From Ureibacillus endophyticus (GTDB taxonomy: Bacteria > Bacillota > Bacilli > Bacillales_A > Planococcaceae), in assembly GCF_003628435.1 (NCBI RefSeq), contig NZ_RBZN01000002.1, positions 62,001 to 126,000 of the forward strand: a DNA stretch of 64,000 nt, read 5' to 3'. Position numbers and translations under genes: made by a program. Positions 1-12,338 of the stretch are shown here, piece by piece (position 1 is the stretch's first letter; each line of letters starts with the position of its first letter). A model generated the notes under the pieces. The model was not told where the DNA came from, ran no database searches, and worked only from the letters and a program-made list of their open reading frames with translations.

Positions 1-894
1 GAAGCTGGTGAAGAACGTACAAATATTCAAGAATTAAAAGAACTTGGTGCAGTAGCCTTTTCAGATGATGGAGTAGGAATTCAACTAGCTTCAACAATGT
101 ATGAGCAAATGAAAGACGCAGCTAAAATAGATGCAGTAGTCGTTGCTCACTGTGAAGATAATTCTTTAATCTATGATGGTGTAATGCACGAAGGAAAACG
201 AAATAAAGAACTTGGATTACCAGGTATCCCATCAATTTGTGAATCGGTTCAAATTGCGCGCGATGTATTACTAGCTGAAGCAGCAGGAGCTCGCTACCAT
301 GTATGTCACGTATCAACAAAAGAATCTGTACGAGCAGTTAGAGATGCAAAAGCTGCAGGAATCCGCGTTACCGCTGAAGTTTGTCCACACCATTTATTAT
401 TAGAAGAAATGGATATTCCAAGTGATGATGCAAATTGGAAAATGAATCCACCATTACGTGCAAGTGATGACAAAGATTCATTACACCAAGCATTACTAGA
501 TGGAACAATTGATTGTATCGCAACAGACCATGCACCACACACTGTAGAAGAAAAATGTTGTGGTATGGTAGGAGCACCATTTGGTATTGTCGGATTTGAA
601 ACAGCTTTCCCACTGTTATACACACAATTTGTAGAAACAGGGAAATGGACTTTAAAGCAATTAGTTGACTGGATGAGTGTAAAACCTGCAAAAATTTTCG
701 ATTTACCGTATGGAACAATCGAAGTGGGTGCATCAGCTGATTTAGTATTAATTGATTTGAATAAAGAACAAACAGTAAATGCTGAAGAATTTGTTTCGAA
801 AGGTCGTAACACACCATTCAATGGTTGGACAGCAAAAGGATGGCCAGTAATGACAATATTTGAAGGCAACATCGTCTATGAGGAGGCACAATAA
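1..894 (+). CDS. pyrC: Dihydroorotase, 5'-truncated by window edge
   Basis: Zn-dependent amidohydrolase that cyclises N-carbamoyl-L-aspartate to L-dihydroorotate in de novo UMP synthesis in the cytoplasm. The frame is open from base 1, so the first ATG at 97 is internal; about 297 C-terminal residues of a protein usually near 430 are visible. Visible marks are HVCHVST near visible residue 100 and the DHAPHT metal/substrate motif near 177, typical of type I dihydroorotases. The stop codon overlaps the carA start (TAATGA), indicating translational coupling. Order pyrC-carA-carB-pyrK-pyrD-pyrF-pyrE is that of the Bacillales pyr operon, so PyrR attenuation upstream, outside the window, is likely but not seen. 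Confidence 0.96.
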   Translation, partial: EAGEERTNIQELKELGAVAFSDDGVGIQLASTMYEQMKDAAKIDAVVVAHCEDNSLIYDGVMHEGKRNKELGLPGIPSICESVQIARDVLLAEAAGARYHVCHVSTKESVRAVRDAKAAGIRVTAEVCPHHLLLEEMDIPSDDANWKMNPPLRASDDKDSLHQALLDGTIDCIATDHAPHTVEEKCCGMVGAPFGIVGFETAFPLLYTQFVETGKWTLKQLVDWMSVKPAKIFDLPYGTIEVGASADLVLIDLNKEQTVNAEEFVSKGRNTPFNGWTAKGWPVMTIFEGNIVYEEAQ

Positions 895-1994
895 TGAAGA
901 AAAGACAATTAATTTTAGAAGACGGTACAGTATTTAATGGAATAGCATTTGGTAGTGAGCGTGCATCACAAGGTGAGGTTGTATTTACTACAGGTATGAC
1001 TGGTTATCAAGAAACACTTTCAGACCCTTCATTCTATGGACAAATTGTAACATTTACATATCCATTGATTGGTAACTACGGTATTAACCGTGATGATTTT
1101 GAATCCATCACACCAGCAATTCGTGGAATGGTTTGTCGTGAATTAGCAAAAGAACCATCTAACTTCCGTTCAGACCTTTCATTAAATGACTATCTAATTT
1201 CACAAGATATTCCTGGTATCGAAGGAATTGATACACGTAAATTAACAAGAATTATTCGTTCAAAAGGTGCTGTAAAAGCGATTCTTACTGCAGCAGATGA
1301 AGAAGTAAATGTTGAAGAAGTAGTAGAAAAGTTAGTTGCAACGCCACTTATTACAAATCACGTAAAAGAAGTATCACCGAAAGCGGCATATCCAAGCCCA
1401 GGACGTGGAAAACGCGTTGTTCTGATCGACTTCGGTATGAAGCACGGAATTTTACGTGAACTTAATAAACGTGATTGTGATGTACTGGTTGTACCTTACA
1501 ATACATCAGCGGAACAAATTTTAGCTTGGCATCCAGATGGCATTATGCTTTCAAATGGACCTGGGGACCCAACAGATGTTGCAGAAGGAATTGAAACAAT
1601 TCGCAATTTAGTAGGAAAAGTGCCAATCTTCGGTATTTGCTTAGGACACCAATTATTTGCGTTAGCTTGTGGTGCAAAAAGCTTTAAATTACCTTTTGGA
1701 CACCGTGGAGGAAATCACCCAGTTAAAGATTTACGTACAGGCCGTACTGAATTAACATCACAAAACCATGGCTATGCAATTGATGCAGATTCATTAGAAG
1801 GTACAGATTTAGAAGTAACACATGTCGCATTAAATGACGGTACTGTAGAAGGGTTACGTCATAAAAAATATCCAATATTTACAGTGCAATATCACCCAGA
1901 AGCTTCACCTGGGCCAGAAGATTCAAATCACTTATTTGATGAATTTATTGAATTAATGGAAGTAGAAGCAGGGAAGGAGAAACAACATGCCTAA
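894..1994 (+). CDS. carA: Carbamoyl-phosphate synthase small (glutaminase) subunit
   Basis: Glutamine amidotransferase subunit that hydrolyses glutamine and passes ammonia to CarB. It has 366 aa, the usual length. The N-terminal small-subunit domain ([15 protein letters not shown] region) is followed by a class I GATase domain with the nucleophile in CLGHQ near residue 249 and the His/Glu pair in HPE near 334. The ATG at 894 overlaps the pyrC stop and follows AGGAGG at 881. The 3' end overlaps carB by 8 bases. Placement inside the pyr operon makes it the pyrimidine-linked form (pyrAA in B. subtilis naming). Confidence 0.97.
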   Translation: MKKRQLILEDGTVFNGIAFGSERASQGEVVFTTGMTGYQETLSDPSFYGQIVTFTYPLIGNYGINRDDFESITPAIRGMVCRELAKEPSNFRSDLSLNDYLISQDIPGIEGIDTRKLTRIIRSKGAVKAILTAADEEVNVEEVVEKLVATPLITNHVKEVSPKAAYPSPGRGKRVVLIDFGMKHGILRELNKRDCDVLVVPYNTSAEQILAWHPDGIMLSNGPGDPTDVAEGIETIRNLVGKVPIFGICLGHQLFALACGAKSFKLPFGHRGGNHPVKDLRTGRTELTSQNHGYAIDADSLEGTDLEVTHVALNDGTVEGLRHKKYPIFTVQYHPEASPGPEDSNHLFDEFIELMEVEAGKEKQHA

Positions 1995-4900
1995 ACGTAC
2001 AGATATAGAAACTATTTTAGTAATCGGATCAGGTCCTATCATCATTGGACAAGCAGCAGAATTTGACTATGCAGGTACACAAGCTTGTCTTTCATTAAAA
2101 GAAGAAGGTTACCGAGTAATTTTAATCAACTCAAACCCTGCAACAATTATGACGGACACAGAAATTGCAGATAAAGTATACATCGAGCCAATTTCATTAG
2201 AATTTGTTTCTCGTATTTTACGTAAAGAACGTCCAGATGCAATCCTTCCAACATTAGGTGGTCAAACAGGATTAAACATGGCAATTGAGTTACAAGAATC
2301 TGGGATTTTAGATGAATTAGGAATTGAAATTTTAGGTACAAAACTTGATGCCATCCATAAAGCTGAAGACCGTGATTTATTCCGTAATTTAATGTATGAA
2401 TTAGGAGCACCAGTTCCTGAATCAGACATTATTCATACTATTGAAGAAGCGAAAAATTTCGTAGCTAAAATTGGTTACCCAGTAATCGTACGTCCTGCAT
2501 TCACTTTAGGAGGTACTGGTGGCGGTATTTGTAATAACGAACAAGAATTAGAAGAAATCGTTGCTAGTGGATTAAAGTATAGTCCTGTAACACAATGTTT
2601 ATTAGAGAAATCAATCGCTGGTTATAAAGAGATTGAATATGAAGTAATGCGTGACTCAAAGGATAATGCCATCGTGGTTTGTAACATGGAAAACTTTGAT
2701 CCAGTTGGTATCCATACAGGGGATTCAATTGTAGTAGCACCATCTCAAACTTTATCAGACCGTGAATATCAAATGTTACGTAACATCTCATTAGATATTA
2801 TCCGTGCACTTAAAATTGAAGGTGGATGTAACGTACAATTAGCACTTGACCCACATAGCTTTAACTATTATGTAATCGAAGTAAACCCACGTGTATCACG
2901 TTCATCTGCCCTTGCTTCAAAAGCAACAGGATATCCGATCGCAAAATTAGCGGCTAAAATCGCAGTAGGTTTAACTTTAGATGAAATTAAAAACCCAGTA
3001 ACTGGTTCAACATTTGCAGACTTCGAGCCAGCTCTTGACTACATCGTGGCGAAAATTCCACGTTGGCCATTCGATAAATTTGAATCAGCAAAACGTAACC
3101 TTGGAACACAAATGAAGGCGACTGGGGAAGTTATGGCTTTAGGTCGTACGTTTGAAGAAGCAATTTTAAAAGCAGTTCGTTCATTAGAAACTGGTCATAT
3201 TCATATCGAATTAAAACACGCAGAAGATAATTCAGATAACTGGATTGAAAAACGAATTAAAAAAGCTGGTGATGAACGTTTATTCTTCATCGCTGAAGCA
3301 TTACGTCGTGGCGTGACAATTGAACAAATCCACGAATGGTCTGAAATTGACTTATGGTTCTTAAATAAACTTCAAAACATTATCAAAATGGAAGATACAT
3401 TAGCTCAAAATGTTAATGATATGGAAGTTCTACACCAAGCAAAACGTATGGGCTTTGCGGACCAAAAAATTGCGGAACTTTGGAATACAACAGCACAAGA
3501 AATTTACGAAACACGTAAAGCACATGGTATTGTACCAGTATATAAAATGGTTGATACATGTGCTGCTGAATTCGAATCTGCAACACCATACTTCTACGGT
3601 ACGTATGAAGAAGAAAACGAGTCAATCGTTTCTGATAAACCATCTGTTATTGTACTTGGCTCTGGTCCAATCCGTATTGGACAAGGTGTTGAGTTCGACT
3701 ATGCAACAGTTCACTCAGTATGGGCAATCCAAGAAGCTGGTTATGAAGCGATTATCATTAACTCAAATCCAGAAACAGTTTCAACTGACTTCTCAATTTC
3801 AGATAAGCTTTACTTTGAACCACTAACAATTGAAGATGTTATGCACATTATTGATTTAGAAAAACCAATAGGCGTTGTAGTTCAATTTGGTGGTCAAACA
3901 GCAATTAACTTAGCAGATAAATTAGCAGCTAATGGTGTGAAAATTCTAGGAACAAGCTTAGAAGATATCGACCGTGCAGAAAACCGTGATAAATTTGAAC
4001 AGGCTTTACACGAATTAGATATTCCACAACCAGCTGGTGAGACTGCAGTATCTGCTGAAGAAGCATTAGAAATTGGTAAACGATTAGGCTTCCCAGTATT
4101 AGTTCGTCCTTCTTATGTACTTGGTGGACGTGCAATGGAAATTGTTTATAATGAGCAAGAATTAAAACACTATATGGAAAATGCAGTAGAAGCATCACCA
4201 GATCATCCAGTTTTAGTTGACCGTTATTTAACTGGTCAAGAAATTGAAGTAGATGCAATTTGTGACGGTGAAAATGTGTTAATCCCAGGTATTATGGAAC
4301 ATGTTGAGCGCGCGGGTGTTCACTCTGGTGACTCTATCTCTGTATACCCACCACAAAAATTAACTGAAGAACAAAAAGCAACTTTAGTAGATTACACAAC
4401 TCGTTTAGCAAGAGGCTTAAACATTGTGGGATTAATGAATATTCAATATGTACTTTCACAAGGTCAAATTTACGTAATTGAAGTAAACCCACGTTCAAGT
4501 CGTACTGTACCATTCCTAAGTAAAATTACGAATATTCCTATGGCAAATATTGCAACGAAAGCTATTCTAGGACAATCGATTGTTGAACAAGGATACCCAA
4601 CAGGTCTTGCAAAAGAACAAAAAGGTGTATTTGTTAAAGTACCAGTATTCAGTTTTGCAAAATTACGCCGTGTGGATATTACATTAGGACCTGAAATGAA
4701 ATCAACTGGTGAAGTAATGGGTAAAGATGCAACATTCGAAAAAGCGTTATACAAAGGCTTTGTTGCAGCTGGAATGGAAATTAAAACTCACGGAACAGTA
4801 TTGTTTACTGTATCTGATAAAGATAAAGAAGAAGCAATTGGATTGGCAAAACGTTTCAATACAGTTGGCTATCGTGTGATGGCAACAGAAGGAACTGCAA

Positions 4901-5183
4901 AAGCTTTCGCAGAAGCAGGCATCGAAACTGATATCGTTGAGAAAATCGGCTCAAAAGGAAAAACATTATTAGATGTAATCCAAAATGGCGAAGCTCAACT
5001 TGTTGTGAATACATTAACAAAAGGTAAACAACCAGCTCGTGATGGATTCCGTATTCGTCGTGAATCTGTAGAAAATGGTGTACCATGTTTAACATCACTT
5101 GATACTGCAGAAGCAATGTTAGAAGTAATTGAGTCTATGACATTTACGGCAGAAGAGATGCCAAAAGCGGAGGTATTTCACTA

Positions 5184-5184
<1 letters not shown>
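1987..5184 (+). CDS. carB: Carbamoyl-phosphate synthase large subunit
   Basis: Forms carbamoyl phosphate from bicarbonate, ammonia and 2 ATP; works as a heterodimer with CarA. It has 1065 aa, full length. Two homologous ATP-grasp halves are visible, each opening with a G-SGPI-IGQ-EFDYA motif (near residues 14 and 557) and each carrying an IEVNPR-SRSS/T metal-binding segment. The last ~140 residues form the MGS-like allosteric domain, where UMP and PRPP act in related enzymes. The start ATG overlaps the carA 3' end with GGAGA at 1976. The stop overlaps pyrK by one base (TAATG). No frameshift was seen. Confidence 0.97.
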
Positions 5185-6865
<1,681 letters not shown>

Positions 6866-7573
6866 ATGAACAATAAACCGATCATTGCACTAGATTTTCC
6901 TAGTGAAGTGGAAGTATTCAATTTTCTAAACAAATTTAGCGAACCGTTATTCGTTAAAATTGGCATGGAGCTTTATATGCAGGAAGGTCCTGACATTGTT
7001 CGCAAAGTAAAAGAGCAAGGTCACGATATTTTCTTAGATTTAAAACTTCATGACATTCCGAATACTGTAAAATCTGCAATGAAGGGGTTAGCAAAGTTAG
7101 GTGTTGACTTAGTAAATGTTCATGCAGCAGGTGGTATTAATATGATGGAGGGTGCTCTTGAAGGGCTAGAAGCAGGAACGCTAGCAGGGAAAAAAAGAGC
7201 GGCATTAATTGCTGTTACCCAATTAACGTCGACAACGGAACAACAAATGCAAAATGAACAAAAAATCAATTTATCGTTGCTTGATTCCGTCTTACATTAT
7301 GCAAGTATTACGAAACAAGCAGGGTTAGATGGGGTAGTTTGTTCTGTCCATGAAGCAGGAGCGATTCGAGAAGTTTGTGGAGAAGAGTTTCTACGAGTAA
7401 CACCTGGAATCCGCTTAGCAGGTGGAGAAACTCACGATCAAAAGCGAATCGCAACACCTGATGGAGCAAGAAAAGATGGTTCTTCATTAATCGTAGTAGG
7501 ACGCGCGATTACAAATGCAGAGGATCCAGTAGCAGCTTATAAAATAGTACGTGAATTATGGGAGGAACAATAA
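6866..7573 (+). CDS. pyrF: Orotidine-5'-phosphate decarboxylase
   Basis: Decarboxylates OMP to UMP, the last step of the pathway. It has 235 aa, normal length. A TIM barrel is indicated by the opening IIALDFPS and the catalytic [11 protein letters not shown] motif near residue 60, plus the phosphate-gripper loop VVGRAI near the C-terminus. The ribosome site GGAAGGAG lies inside the pyrD 3' end at 6849. It is separated from pyrE by one base. In Bacillales pyrF precedes pyrE, as here. Confidence 0.97.
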   Translation: MNNKPIIALDFPSEVEVFNFLNKFSEPLFVKIGMELYMQEGPDIVRKVKEQGHDIFLDLKLHDIPNTVKSAMKGLAKLGVDLVNVHAAGGINMMEGALEGLEAGTLAGKKRAALIAVTQLTSTTEQQMQNEQKINLSLLDSVLHYASITKQAGLDGVVCSVHEAGAIREVCGEEFLRVTPGIRLAGGETHDQKRIATPDGARKDGSSLIVVGRAITNAEDPVAAYKIVRELWEEQ

Positions 7574-7574
7574 G

Positions 7575-8204
7575 ATGTCATTACAAAAAGAAATCGCATT
7601 AGGAATGTTACAAGTAGGTGCAGTAGAATTAAACCCAACAGATTTATTTACATGGGCATCAGGCATTAAATCGCCAATATATTGCGATACACGCTTAACA
7701 ATTTCAGATGTGAAAATTCGTAAACAAATTGCAAATGGCTTAGCACAAAATATTAAAGAATTCTTCCCAGAAACAGAAGTTGTTGCTGGTACAGCGACTG
7801 CTGGTATTCCGCACGCCGCATGGGTTTCTGATATTTTAGAATTACCAATGGTATATGTACGTTCAAAAGCAAAAGGCCATGGACGTGGCAACCAAATTGA
7901 GGGAAAATATAAAGAAGGTCAAAAAGTAGTAGTTGTTGAGGATATCGTATCAACGGGTGGCTCTTCAATTACTGCTGTAGAAGCTTTACGTGCAGCTGGT
8001 TGTGAAGTAGTTGGCGTTGTGTGTGTCTATACATATAACCTACCAAGAGCAGAACAAGCATTTGAAGAAGCAGGCGTTAAATACGTAAGCTTAACAAATT
8101 TTGATTTCTTAGTAGAAGCTGCAACAGAATCAGGCGCAATTGACGAAAAACACATCCCATTCCTAAAAGAGTGGCACGCGAAACTTAAAGCGGGAGAGTT
8201 ATAA
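7575..8204 (+). CDS. pyrE: Orotate phosphoribosyltransferase
   Basis: Transfers ribose-5-phosphate from PRPP to orotate, giving OMP. The ATG at 7575 (209 aa) is preferred to an in-frame start at 7551 because GGAGG at 7561 is well spaced before it and MSLQKEIA aligns with the family N-terminus. The PRPP-binding motif [14 protein letters not shown] and the flexible-loop segment KAKGHGRGN are present. It is the last gene of the operon, and a rho-independent terminator follows at 8342. Confidence 0.97.
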   Translation: MSLQKEIALGMLQVGAVELNPTDLFTWASGIKSPIYCDTRLTISDVKIRKQIANGLAQNIKEFFPETEVVAGTATAGIPHAAWVSDILELPMVYVRSKAKGHGRGNQIEGKYKEGQKVVVVEDIVSTGGSSITAVEALRAAGCEVVGVVCVYTYNLPRAEQAFEEAGVKYVSLTNFDFLVEAATESGAIDEKHIPFLKEWHAKLKAGEL

Positions 8205-8242
8205 TTTCTTAGTGAAAATCAAATTGCGGGGATTTTAAGTTT

Positions 8243-8307
8243 ATTCTAAACTAGAGCTGTGGCGAAAGCGTAGCGACAGCCACACCGCGAAACTAATATA
8301 TTAGAAT
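8243..8307. repeat. Small GC-rich element bounded by 7-bp inverted repeats
   Basis: Between pyrE and its terminator lies a short segment much richer in GC than its surroundings. It is bounded by ATTCTAA (8243-8249) and TTAGAAT (8301-8307). Inside, GTGGC (8259-8263) pairs with GCCAC (8279-8283) around a GAAAGCGTAGCGA core. It could be a dispersed palindromic repeat or a structured 3' UTR. I saw no second copy in this window, so its repeat nature is unproven. Confidence 0.4.
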
Positions 8308-8341
8308 CTATATGAATAATTAATTTCCTTAAAGTATTAAG

Positions 8342-8377
8342 ACGTAAGAGTGATTTAATAATCATTCTTACGTTTTT
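8342..8377 (+). terminator. Rho-independent terminator of the pyr operon
   Basis: A 14-bp stem (ACGTAAGAGTGATT at 8342-8355 with AATCATTCTTACGT at 8360-8373, one G-T pair) with a 4-nt loop, followed by TTTTC. It sits downstream of pyrE. Confidence 0.85.
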
Positions 8378-8427
8378 CATATTTCAAATTTTAAGAGGCT
8401 AGATAATACTATTGATAGGTATAATAA

Positions 8428-8470
8428 AAAGATGTCTTAGTAGCGTTTATTACTACTAGACATCTTTTTT
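8428..8470. terminator. Bidirectional terminator between pyrE and the chemoreceptor gene
   Basis: AAAGATGTC plus TAGTAG (8428-8443, one bulged T) pairs with CTACTA plus GACATCTTT (8453-8467). A-runs and T-runs on both sides make it usable from either strand. It ends 3 bases from the stop of the minus-strand gene, so it mainly terminates that transcript. Confidence 0.85.
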
Positions 8471-8472
8471 AC

Positions 8473-10158
8473 TTAAACTTTAAATTTCTTTATAAGTTCC
8501 TGTAATTCAATGGATTTATCCGCCAAATCAACAGCAACATCGTTTACACCTACCATTGTAGCAGTTTGTTCTTGTACTGCTGCTGCAACCATTTGAACAT
8601 TATCAGAAGCACTAGTTGAACCATTTGAAATTTCTACAATGGATGCTGCTACTTGTTCTGCACTTGCAGAGATTTGTTGAGAAGCAGCAGAAATATCGCT
8701 AATTTGGTCATTCATGGAGTGGATTGCATCTTGGATTGTATTAAAAGCAATGCCTGATTCAGTAATAATCTCGACACCCTCACTTACTGAGGATAAGGAA
8801 TTTGAAACTGCCTTTTCTACATTTTCAGTATCTGCTTTAATAATATTTGTTAATTCAACTATTTTACTAGCTGAAACTTTTGATTCCTCAGCTAATTTCC
8901 TTACTTCATCTGCTACAACGGCAAAACCTTTACCATGTTCACCCGCTCTAGCAGCTTCAATAGCGGCATTTAACGCAAGTAAGTTAGTTTGATCTGTGAT
9001 GTTTGTAATTACTTGAGTAATATTCCCGATTTCTTCGGATTGTTTACTAAGTTTTTGCACTAAATCATTTACTAATGTTGTTGAATCTTTAATAACTTTC
9101 ATTTGACTTTGTGCTTTTTCAACAGTTTTACTACCATTTAATGCAGTTGTTGCTGATTCTTCAGCATTTTGATTTAATGCTTGAGTTGATTCTGCTATTC
9201 TTTGAATACCTGCTGCTGTTTCATCCATTGCTTTAGCACTTTCATTTGAAGCAGATGCAGAAGTAGCAGCAGTTTCTGCAGTTTCGCTTATTCGGTATGC
9301 TATATCTTCTGAAGTTGCTGTCATTTCCTCTGTACTAGCAGATAATTCTTCTGCAGCCATTGTTAAATGTTCTGCATTCGATTGTACATTCTTTATTAAT
9401 ACATGTAGATTGGTTTTCATTTTATTAAAAGCAAGAGAAAGTTGTCCAATTTCATCTTTGGAACGAGTTTTCATATCTTCATGAGTTAAGTCACCTTCTG
9501 CAATAAGATTTGCAGCTTCAACGACTTTTACTAAAGGATTAGTTATTGCTCTACGTACATAGATAAGAATAATAATCGCAATAATCGTTGCTAAAATAAT
9601 TGCAGAAATCGTAATTGTTTGAGTTAAAGAAACCGTACTTTTCGCACTAGCTGTAACTTTATCCAATTCTTCAAGTTGATAACTTAAAATCTTTTCTGCA
9701 TTTTCTAAAATCCCAATATTTGATTTTTCTGCGTCTACATTAATTACTTCAAATGCTCTTTCTTCATCACCAGCATTATAGTATTGCCACATTGTTTCTA
9801 CATCGGCATTAAATTGATTATTATTTTTAATAATTTCATCTGTGTATTCTTTTAGTTCATTCGTATTTGCTACATTTGAAAGTTCCTGAATTTTATCATC
9901 TAAATACTTTTGATAATATTCAAGATTTTCACGAGTTTTTTGAGTGTTATCAATCGCAACTTCACGAACATAGATTCCCTGCATTGCAAGACCGAATTTA
10001 ATCTCCTCAGCTAATTCTACTTGATACACTTGTTCATCAATTGCTTTTTCCACTTTTTTATTAATATTATGTATTTGATTCAGGATGATACTTAGTGAAG
10101 CGATAATTACAACTATAATAGTTACAAAACCAATTCCAATTTTCTTCCCTATCGACAT
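8473..10158 (-). CDS. Methyl-accepting chemotaxis protein
   Basis: Membrane chemoreceptor that signals through CheW/CheA. It has 561 aa. A short cytoplasmic N-terminus precedes TM1 (about 8-28). An extracellular region of ~150 residues, rich in E/Q/N helices, resembles a four-helix-bundle sensor. TM2 lies at about 184-204, then a HAMP domain and a long coiled-coil signalling domain with the conserved hairpin tip around residues 391-422 ([20 protein letters not shown]). AGGAGTG lies 8 bases before the ATG. It is flanked by its own promoter and terminator, so it is probably monocistronic. Ligand unknown. It occupies a place between pyrE and rqcH that has other genes in B. subtilis. Confidence 0.93.
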   Translation of the reverse strand: MSIGKKIGIGFVTIIVVIIASLSIILNQIHNINKKVEKAIDEQVYQVELAEEIKFGLAMQGIYVREVAIDNTQKTRENLEYYQKYLDDKIQELSNVANTNELKEYTDEIIKNNNQFNADVETMWQYYNAGDEERAFEVINVDAEKSNIGILENAEKILSYQLEELDKVTASAKSTVSLTQTITISAIILATIIAIIILIYVRRAITNPLVKVVEAANLIAEGDLTHEDMKTRSKDEIGQLSLAFNKMKTNLHVLIKNVQSNAEHLTMAAEELSASTEEMTATSEDIAYRISETAETAATSASASNESAKAMDETAAGIQRIAESTQALNQNAEESATTALNGSKTVEKAQSQMKVIKDSTTLVNDLVQKLSKQSEEIGNITQVITNITDQTNLLALNAAIEAARAGEHGKGFAVVADEVRKLAEESKVSASKIVELTNIIKADTENVEKAVSNSLSSVSEGVEIITESGIAFNTIQDAIHSMNDQISDISAASQQISASAEQVAASIVEISNGSTSASDNVQMVAAAVQEQTATMVGVNDVAVDLADKSIELQELIKKFKV

Positions 10159-10212
10159 ATTTCCACTCCTGATTGGATTATCAAATTTCCTATATTTAGT
10201 TAGGATGTAACT

Positions 10213-10241
10213 ACTTTATTCCTATTTATTAGTACGGTCAA
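10213..10241 (-). promoter_or_regulatory. Candidate SigA promoter of the chemoreceptor gene
   Basis: On the minus strand, TTGACC (10236-10241) and TAAAGT (10213-10218) are 17 bp apart. No SigD-type TAAA...GCCGATAT box, usual for chemotaxis genes, was found nearby. A CodY-like box lies just upstream at 10255-10269. Confidence 0.5.
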
Positions 10242-10254
10242 TAGTGATTTTTTG

Positions 10255-10269
10255 AATTGAAAGAAAATT
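10255..10269. promoter_or_regulatory. Possible CodY box upstream of the chemoreceptor promoter
   Basis: AATTGAAAGAAAATT matches the published CodY consensus AATTTTCWGAAAATT at 12 of 15 positions. It lies 13 bp upstream of the candidate -35. AT-rich DNA gives such matches by chance fairly often, so this is only a lead. CodY itself is encoded at 62249-63028. Confidence 0.3.
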
Positions 10270-10334
10270 TGTTATTTTTCAAGGATTTATACTAAATTAC
10301 GAGTAACTAATGGCTTTAATTGAAAAATAAAGAA

Positions 10335-10358
10335 AAAACGCCCAAAAAAGGACGTTTT
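10335..10358 (-). terminator. Terminator of rqcH
   Basis: Read on the minus strand, AAAACGTCC pairs with GGGCGTTTT (one G-T pair) around a T-rich loop, followed by TT. It begins 7 bases after the rqcH stop. Confidence 0.8.
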
Positions 10359-10364
10359 ACTAAT

Positions 10365-12047
10365 TTATTTCTTTAATTTTAATACGATATCTTCATCAGG
10401 AGTAACAAATAGTGTCTTCTGTTCGAAATAGATAACGAAACCAGGTTTTGAGCCATTAGGTTTTTTCACATGGCGAATTTCCGTATAATCTACAGGGACA
10501 GAAGAGGATTCACGTGCTTTACTAAAATATGCACTTAATGTTGCTGCTTCAAATAGTGTCGTTTCATCTGGTTCATTTGAATGGATGACTACATGAGAAC
10601 CAGGAATATCCTTTGTATGAAGCCAAATATCGAATCTATTAGCCAACTTAAAGGTTAAATAATCATTTTGTTTATTATTTTTCCCAACTGATATTTGAAT
10701 ACCAGTAGAAGAAACATATTGTTCTGGAAAAGGTTTTTTCGGTTTCTTTTTCTTTTTGCTTGCTCGCATGCGTAGGTAGCCTTGTTCAGCAAGTTCCTCA
10801 CGAATTTCTTCAATGTCCGCTGGGGAAGCTTGTTCCACTTGCGCCATTAACATTTCAAAATAACGAATATCATTTTTGGTTTTTTCAATTTGTTCATTTA
10901 CCATGATTAATGCATTTTTCGCTTTATTATATTTCGTGTAATAGCTCTGTGCATTTTCAACAGGCGTTTTTCGTTCACTTAAAGGAATTGTTATTTGTTC
11001 AGAAGTTTCACTGTAATAATTAATAACAGTCACTTCTTTCATTCCTTTTTCAAATTGGTAAAGGTTTGCCATTAACAATTCACCGTATAATTGATATTTG
11101 TCTAGTTTTGATGCGTTTTCTAAATCTTTTTGAAGTTTTTTTAATTTTAATTTAAGTTTATTAATTTCATTTTGTAGCCAATTTTCAAGGTCACCCGCTT
11201 GTTGTTTAACGCGATCTCGTTCAGCTCTTGCATAAAATACACGGTCTAAAAGGCTACTTAAGTTTTCAAAGGTAGTTTCTTGACCTGTCAAATGAGTGAG
11301 CTTGGTTGGAGAAAAATAACTTTTCGATTCTACTTCACAATAAGATGGATAGGCGCTCGTTAAAGTTTCATTAATAAATGTCCTAAATACTTCTACTAAA
11401 TTTCCATCTTTCATTCGATGCAATAGTTCTGTAGCATGGATTGGTGAAAAACCTTTAAACGCTGAAACAACTTCTTTTGGTGTTCTTTCTTCAGAGAAAA
11501 ATTGTATAATATCTGCATCAGAAATTTCTAATGGATTTAGTTTATCTTGCGGTGGTGGACCAATGTATGTTTGACCTGGCAAAACAGTTCTATAACTATT
11601 TATTGATGGTGGAAGGTGTTTTAAACTATCAATAATTTTGTTTGTTTCACTATCAATTAAAATGATATTACTATGACGACCCATTATTTCAATGGTAAGT
11701 TTACGAGTAACAGAGTCTCCAATTTCATTTTTACTTTCAATTTCTAACGTAATCATCCGTTCAAAAGGTTCAAATTGAATTCCTGAAATAAACCCACCTT
11801 CTACATGTTTACGTAATAACATACAGAACATTGGTGGTTCTGAAGGGTTATCAATGGAGTGTTCGGTTAAATGAACTCGGGCGTATGATGGGTGAATAGA
11901 ACTTAGTAGCCTAACATTTTCCCCGTTTGCACGTATATGCAGTACAATTTCTAAGGCGTTTGGCTGGTGAATTTTTGTAATTCTACCGGTTACAAGTTTT
12001 TGTAACTCATTTGCCATTGCATATGTAAATAATCCATCAAAAGCCAT
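10365..12047 (-). CDS. rqcH: Ribosome-associated quality-control factor RqcH (NFACT/Rqc2 family; FbpA-like)
   Basis: Binds stalled 50S subunits and directs C-terminal alanine tailing of incomplete chains for degradation. The 560 aa show the family layout: NFACT-N domain with MAFDGLFTYAMANEL at the start and the RHSNIILID segment, a long coiled-coil middle region (about 270-430) and a C-terminal NFACT-R domain with the WLHTKDIPGSHVVI stretch. It was formerly annotated as a fibronectin-binding protein; the ribosome role is the established one for the B. subtilis homologue (yloA). AAGAGGAA precedes the ATG. It is divergent from yloC, the same neighbour as in B. subtilis, but the intervening yloB gene is absent. 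Confidence 0.93.
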   Translation of the reverse strand: MAFDGLFTYAMANELQKLVTGRITKIHQPNALEIVLHIRANGENVRLLSSIHPSYARVHLTEHSIDNPSEPPMFCMLLRKHVEGGFISGIQFEPFERMITLEIESKNEIGDSVTRKLTIEIMGRHSNIILIDSETNKIIDSLKHLPPSINSYRTVLPGQTYIGPPPQDKLNPLEISDADIIQFFSEERTPKEVVSAFKGFSPIHATELLHRMKDGNLVEVFRTFINETLTSAYPSYCEVESKSYFSPTKLTHLTGQETTFENLSSLLDRVFYARAERDRVKQQAGDLENWLQNEINKLKLKLKKLQKDLENASKLDKYQLYGELLMANLYQFEKGMKEVTVINYYSETSEQITIPLSERKTPVENAQSYYTKYNKAKNALIMVNEQIEKTKNDIRYFEMLMAQVEQASPADIEEIREELAEQGYLRMRASKKKKKPKKPFPEQYVSSTGIQISVGKNNKQNDYLTFKLANRFDIWLHTKDIPGSHVVIHSNEPDETTLFEAATLSAYFSKARESSSVPVDYTEIRHVKKPNGSKPGFVIYFEQKTLFVTPDEDIVLKLKK

Positions 12048-12295
12048 GTGTATTCCTCTTTTCTAAAATCAATTCCGATATGATGTTATAATTTCTTTTT
12101 GTTAATTGTTATTACGAATGACTATACTTAAAGTACTAATTTTTATTATTGTAGATTCTAATTCTTTATATTAAGGAAGAAGTTATTGTATTTTCTTCAT
12201 AAATAACTATCTTATCTTAATTATACTACACATTTTTTTAGTTGCCCTCCAAATTAACTTTTATGTGCTTCATAGGTAATAAGTTGAAAAATTTG

Positions 12296-12304
12296 TGTTA
12301 TAAT
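12296..12304 (+). promoter_or_regulatory. Extended -10 promoter of yloC
   Basis: TGTTATAAT is a perfect extended -10 element 35 bp before the yloC start codon; no good -35 is seen. The remaining 12048-12290 intergenic DNA is AT-rich and should also hold the rqcH promoter, which I cannot place confidently. Confidence 0.5.
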
Positions 12305-12338
12305 CGAAAATAGTATGCAAAGAAAGGTGTGACGAACC

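Noticed and set aside
306-872. 188-residue minus-strand open frame
   Set aside because: It is opposite pyrC, has no ribosome site and no recognisable motif; it results from codon use of the real gene.
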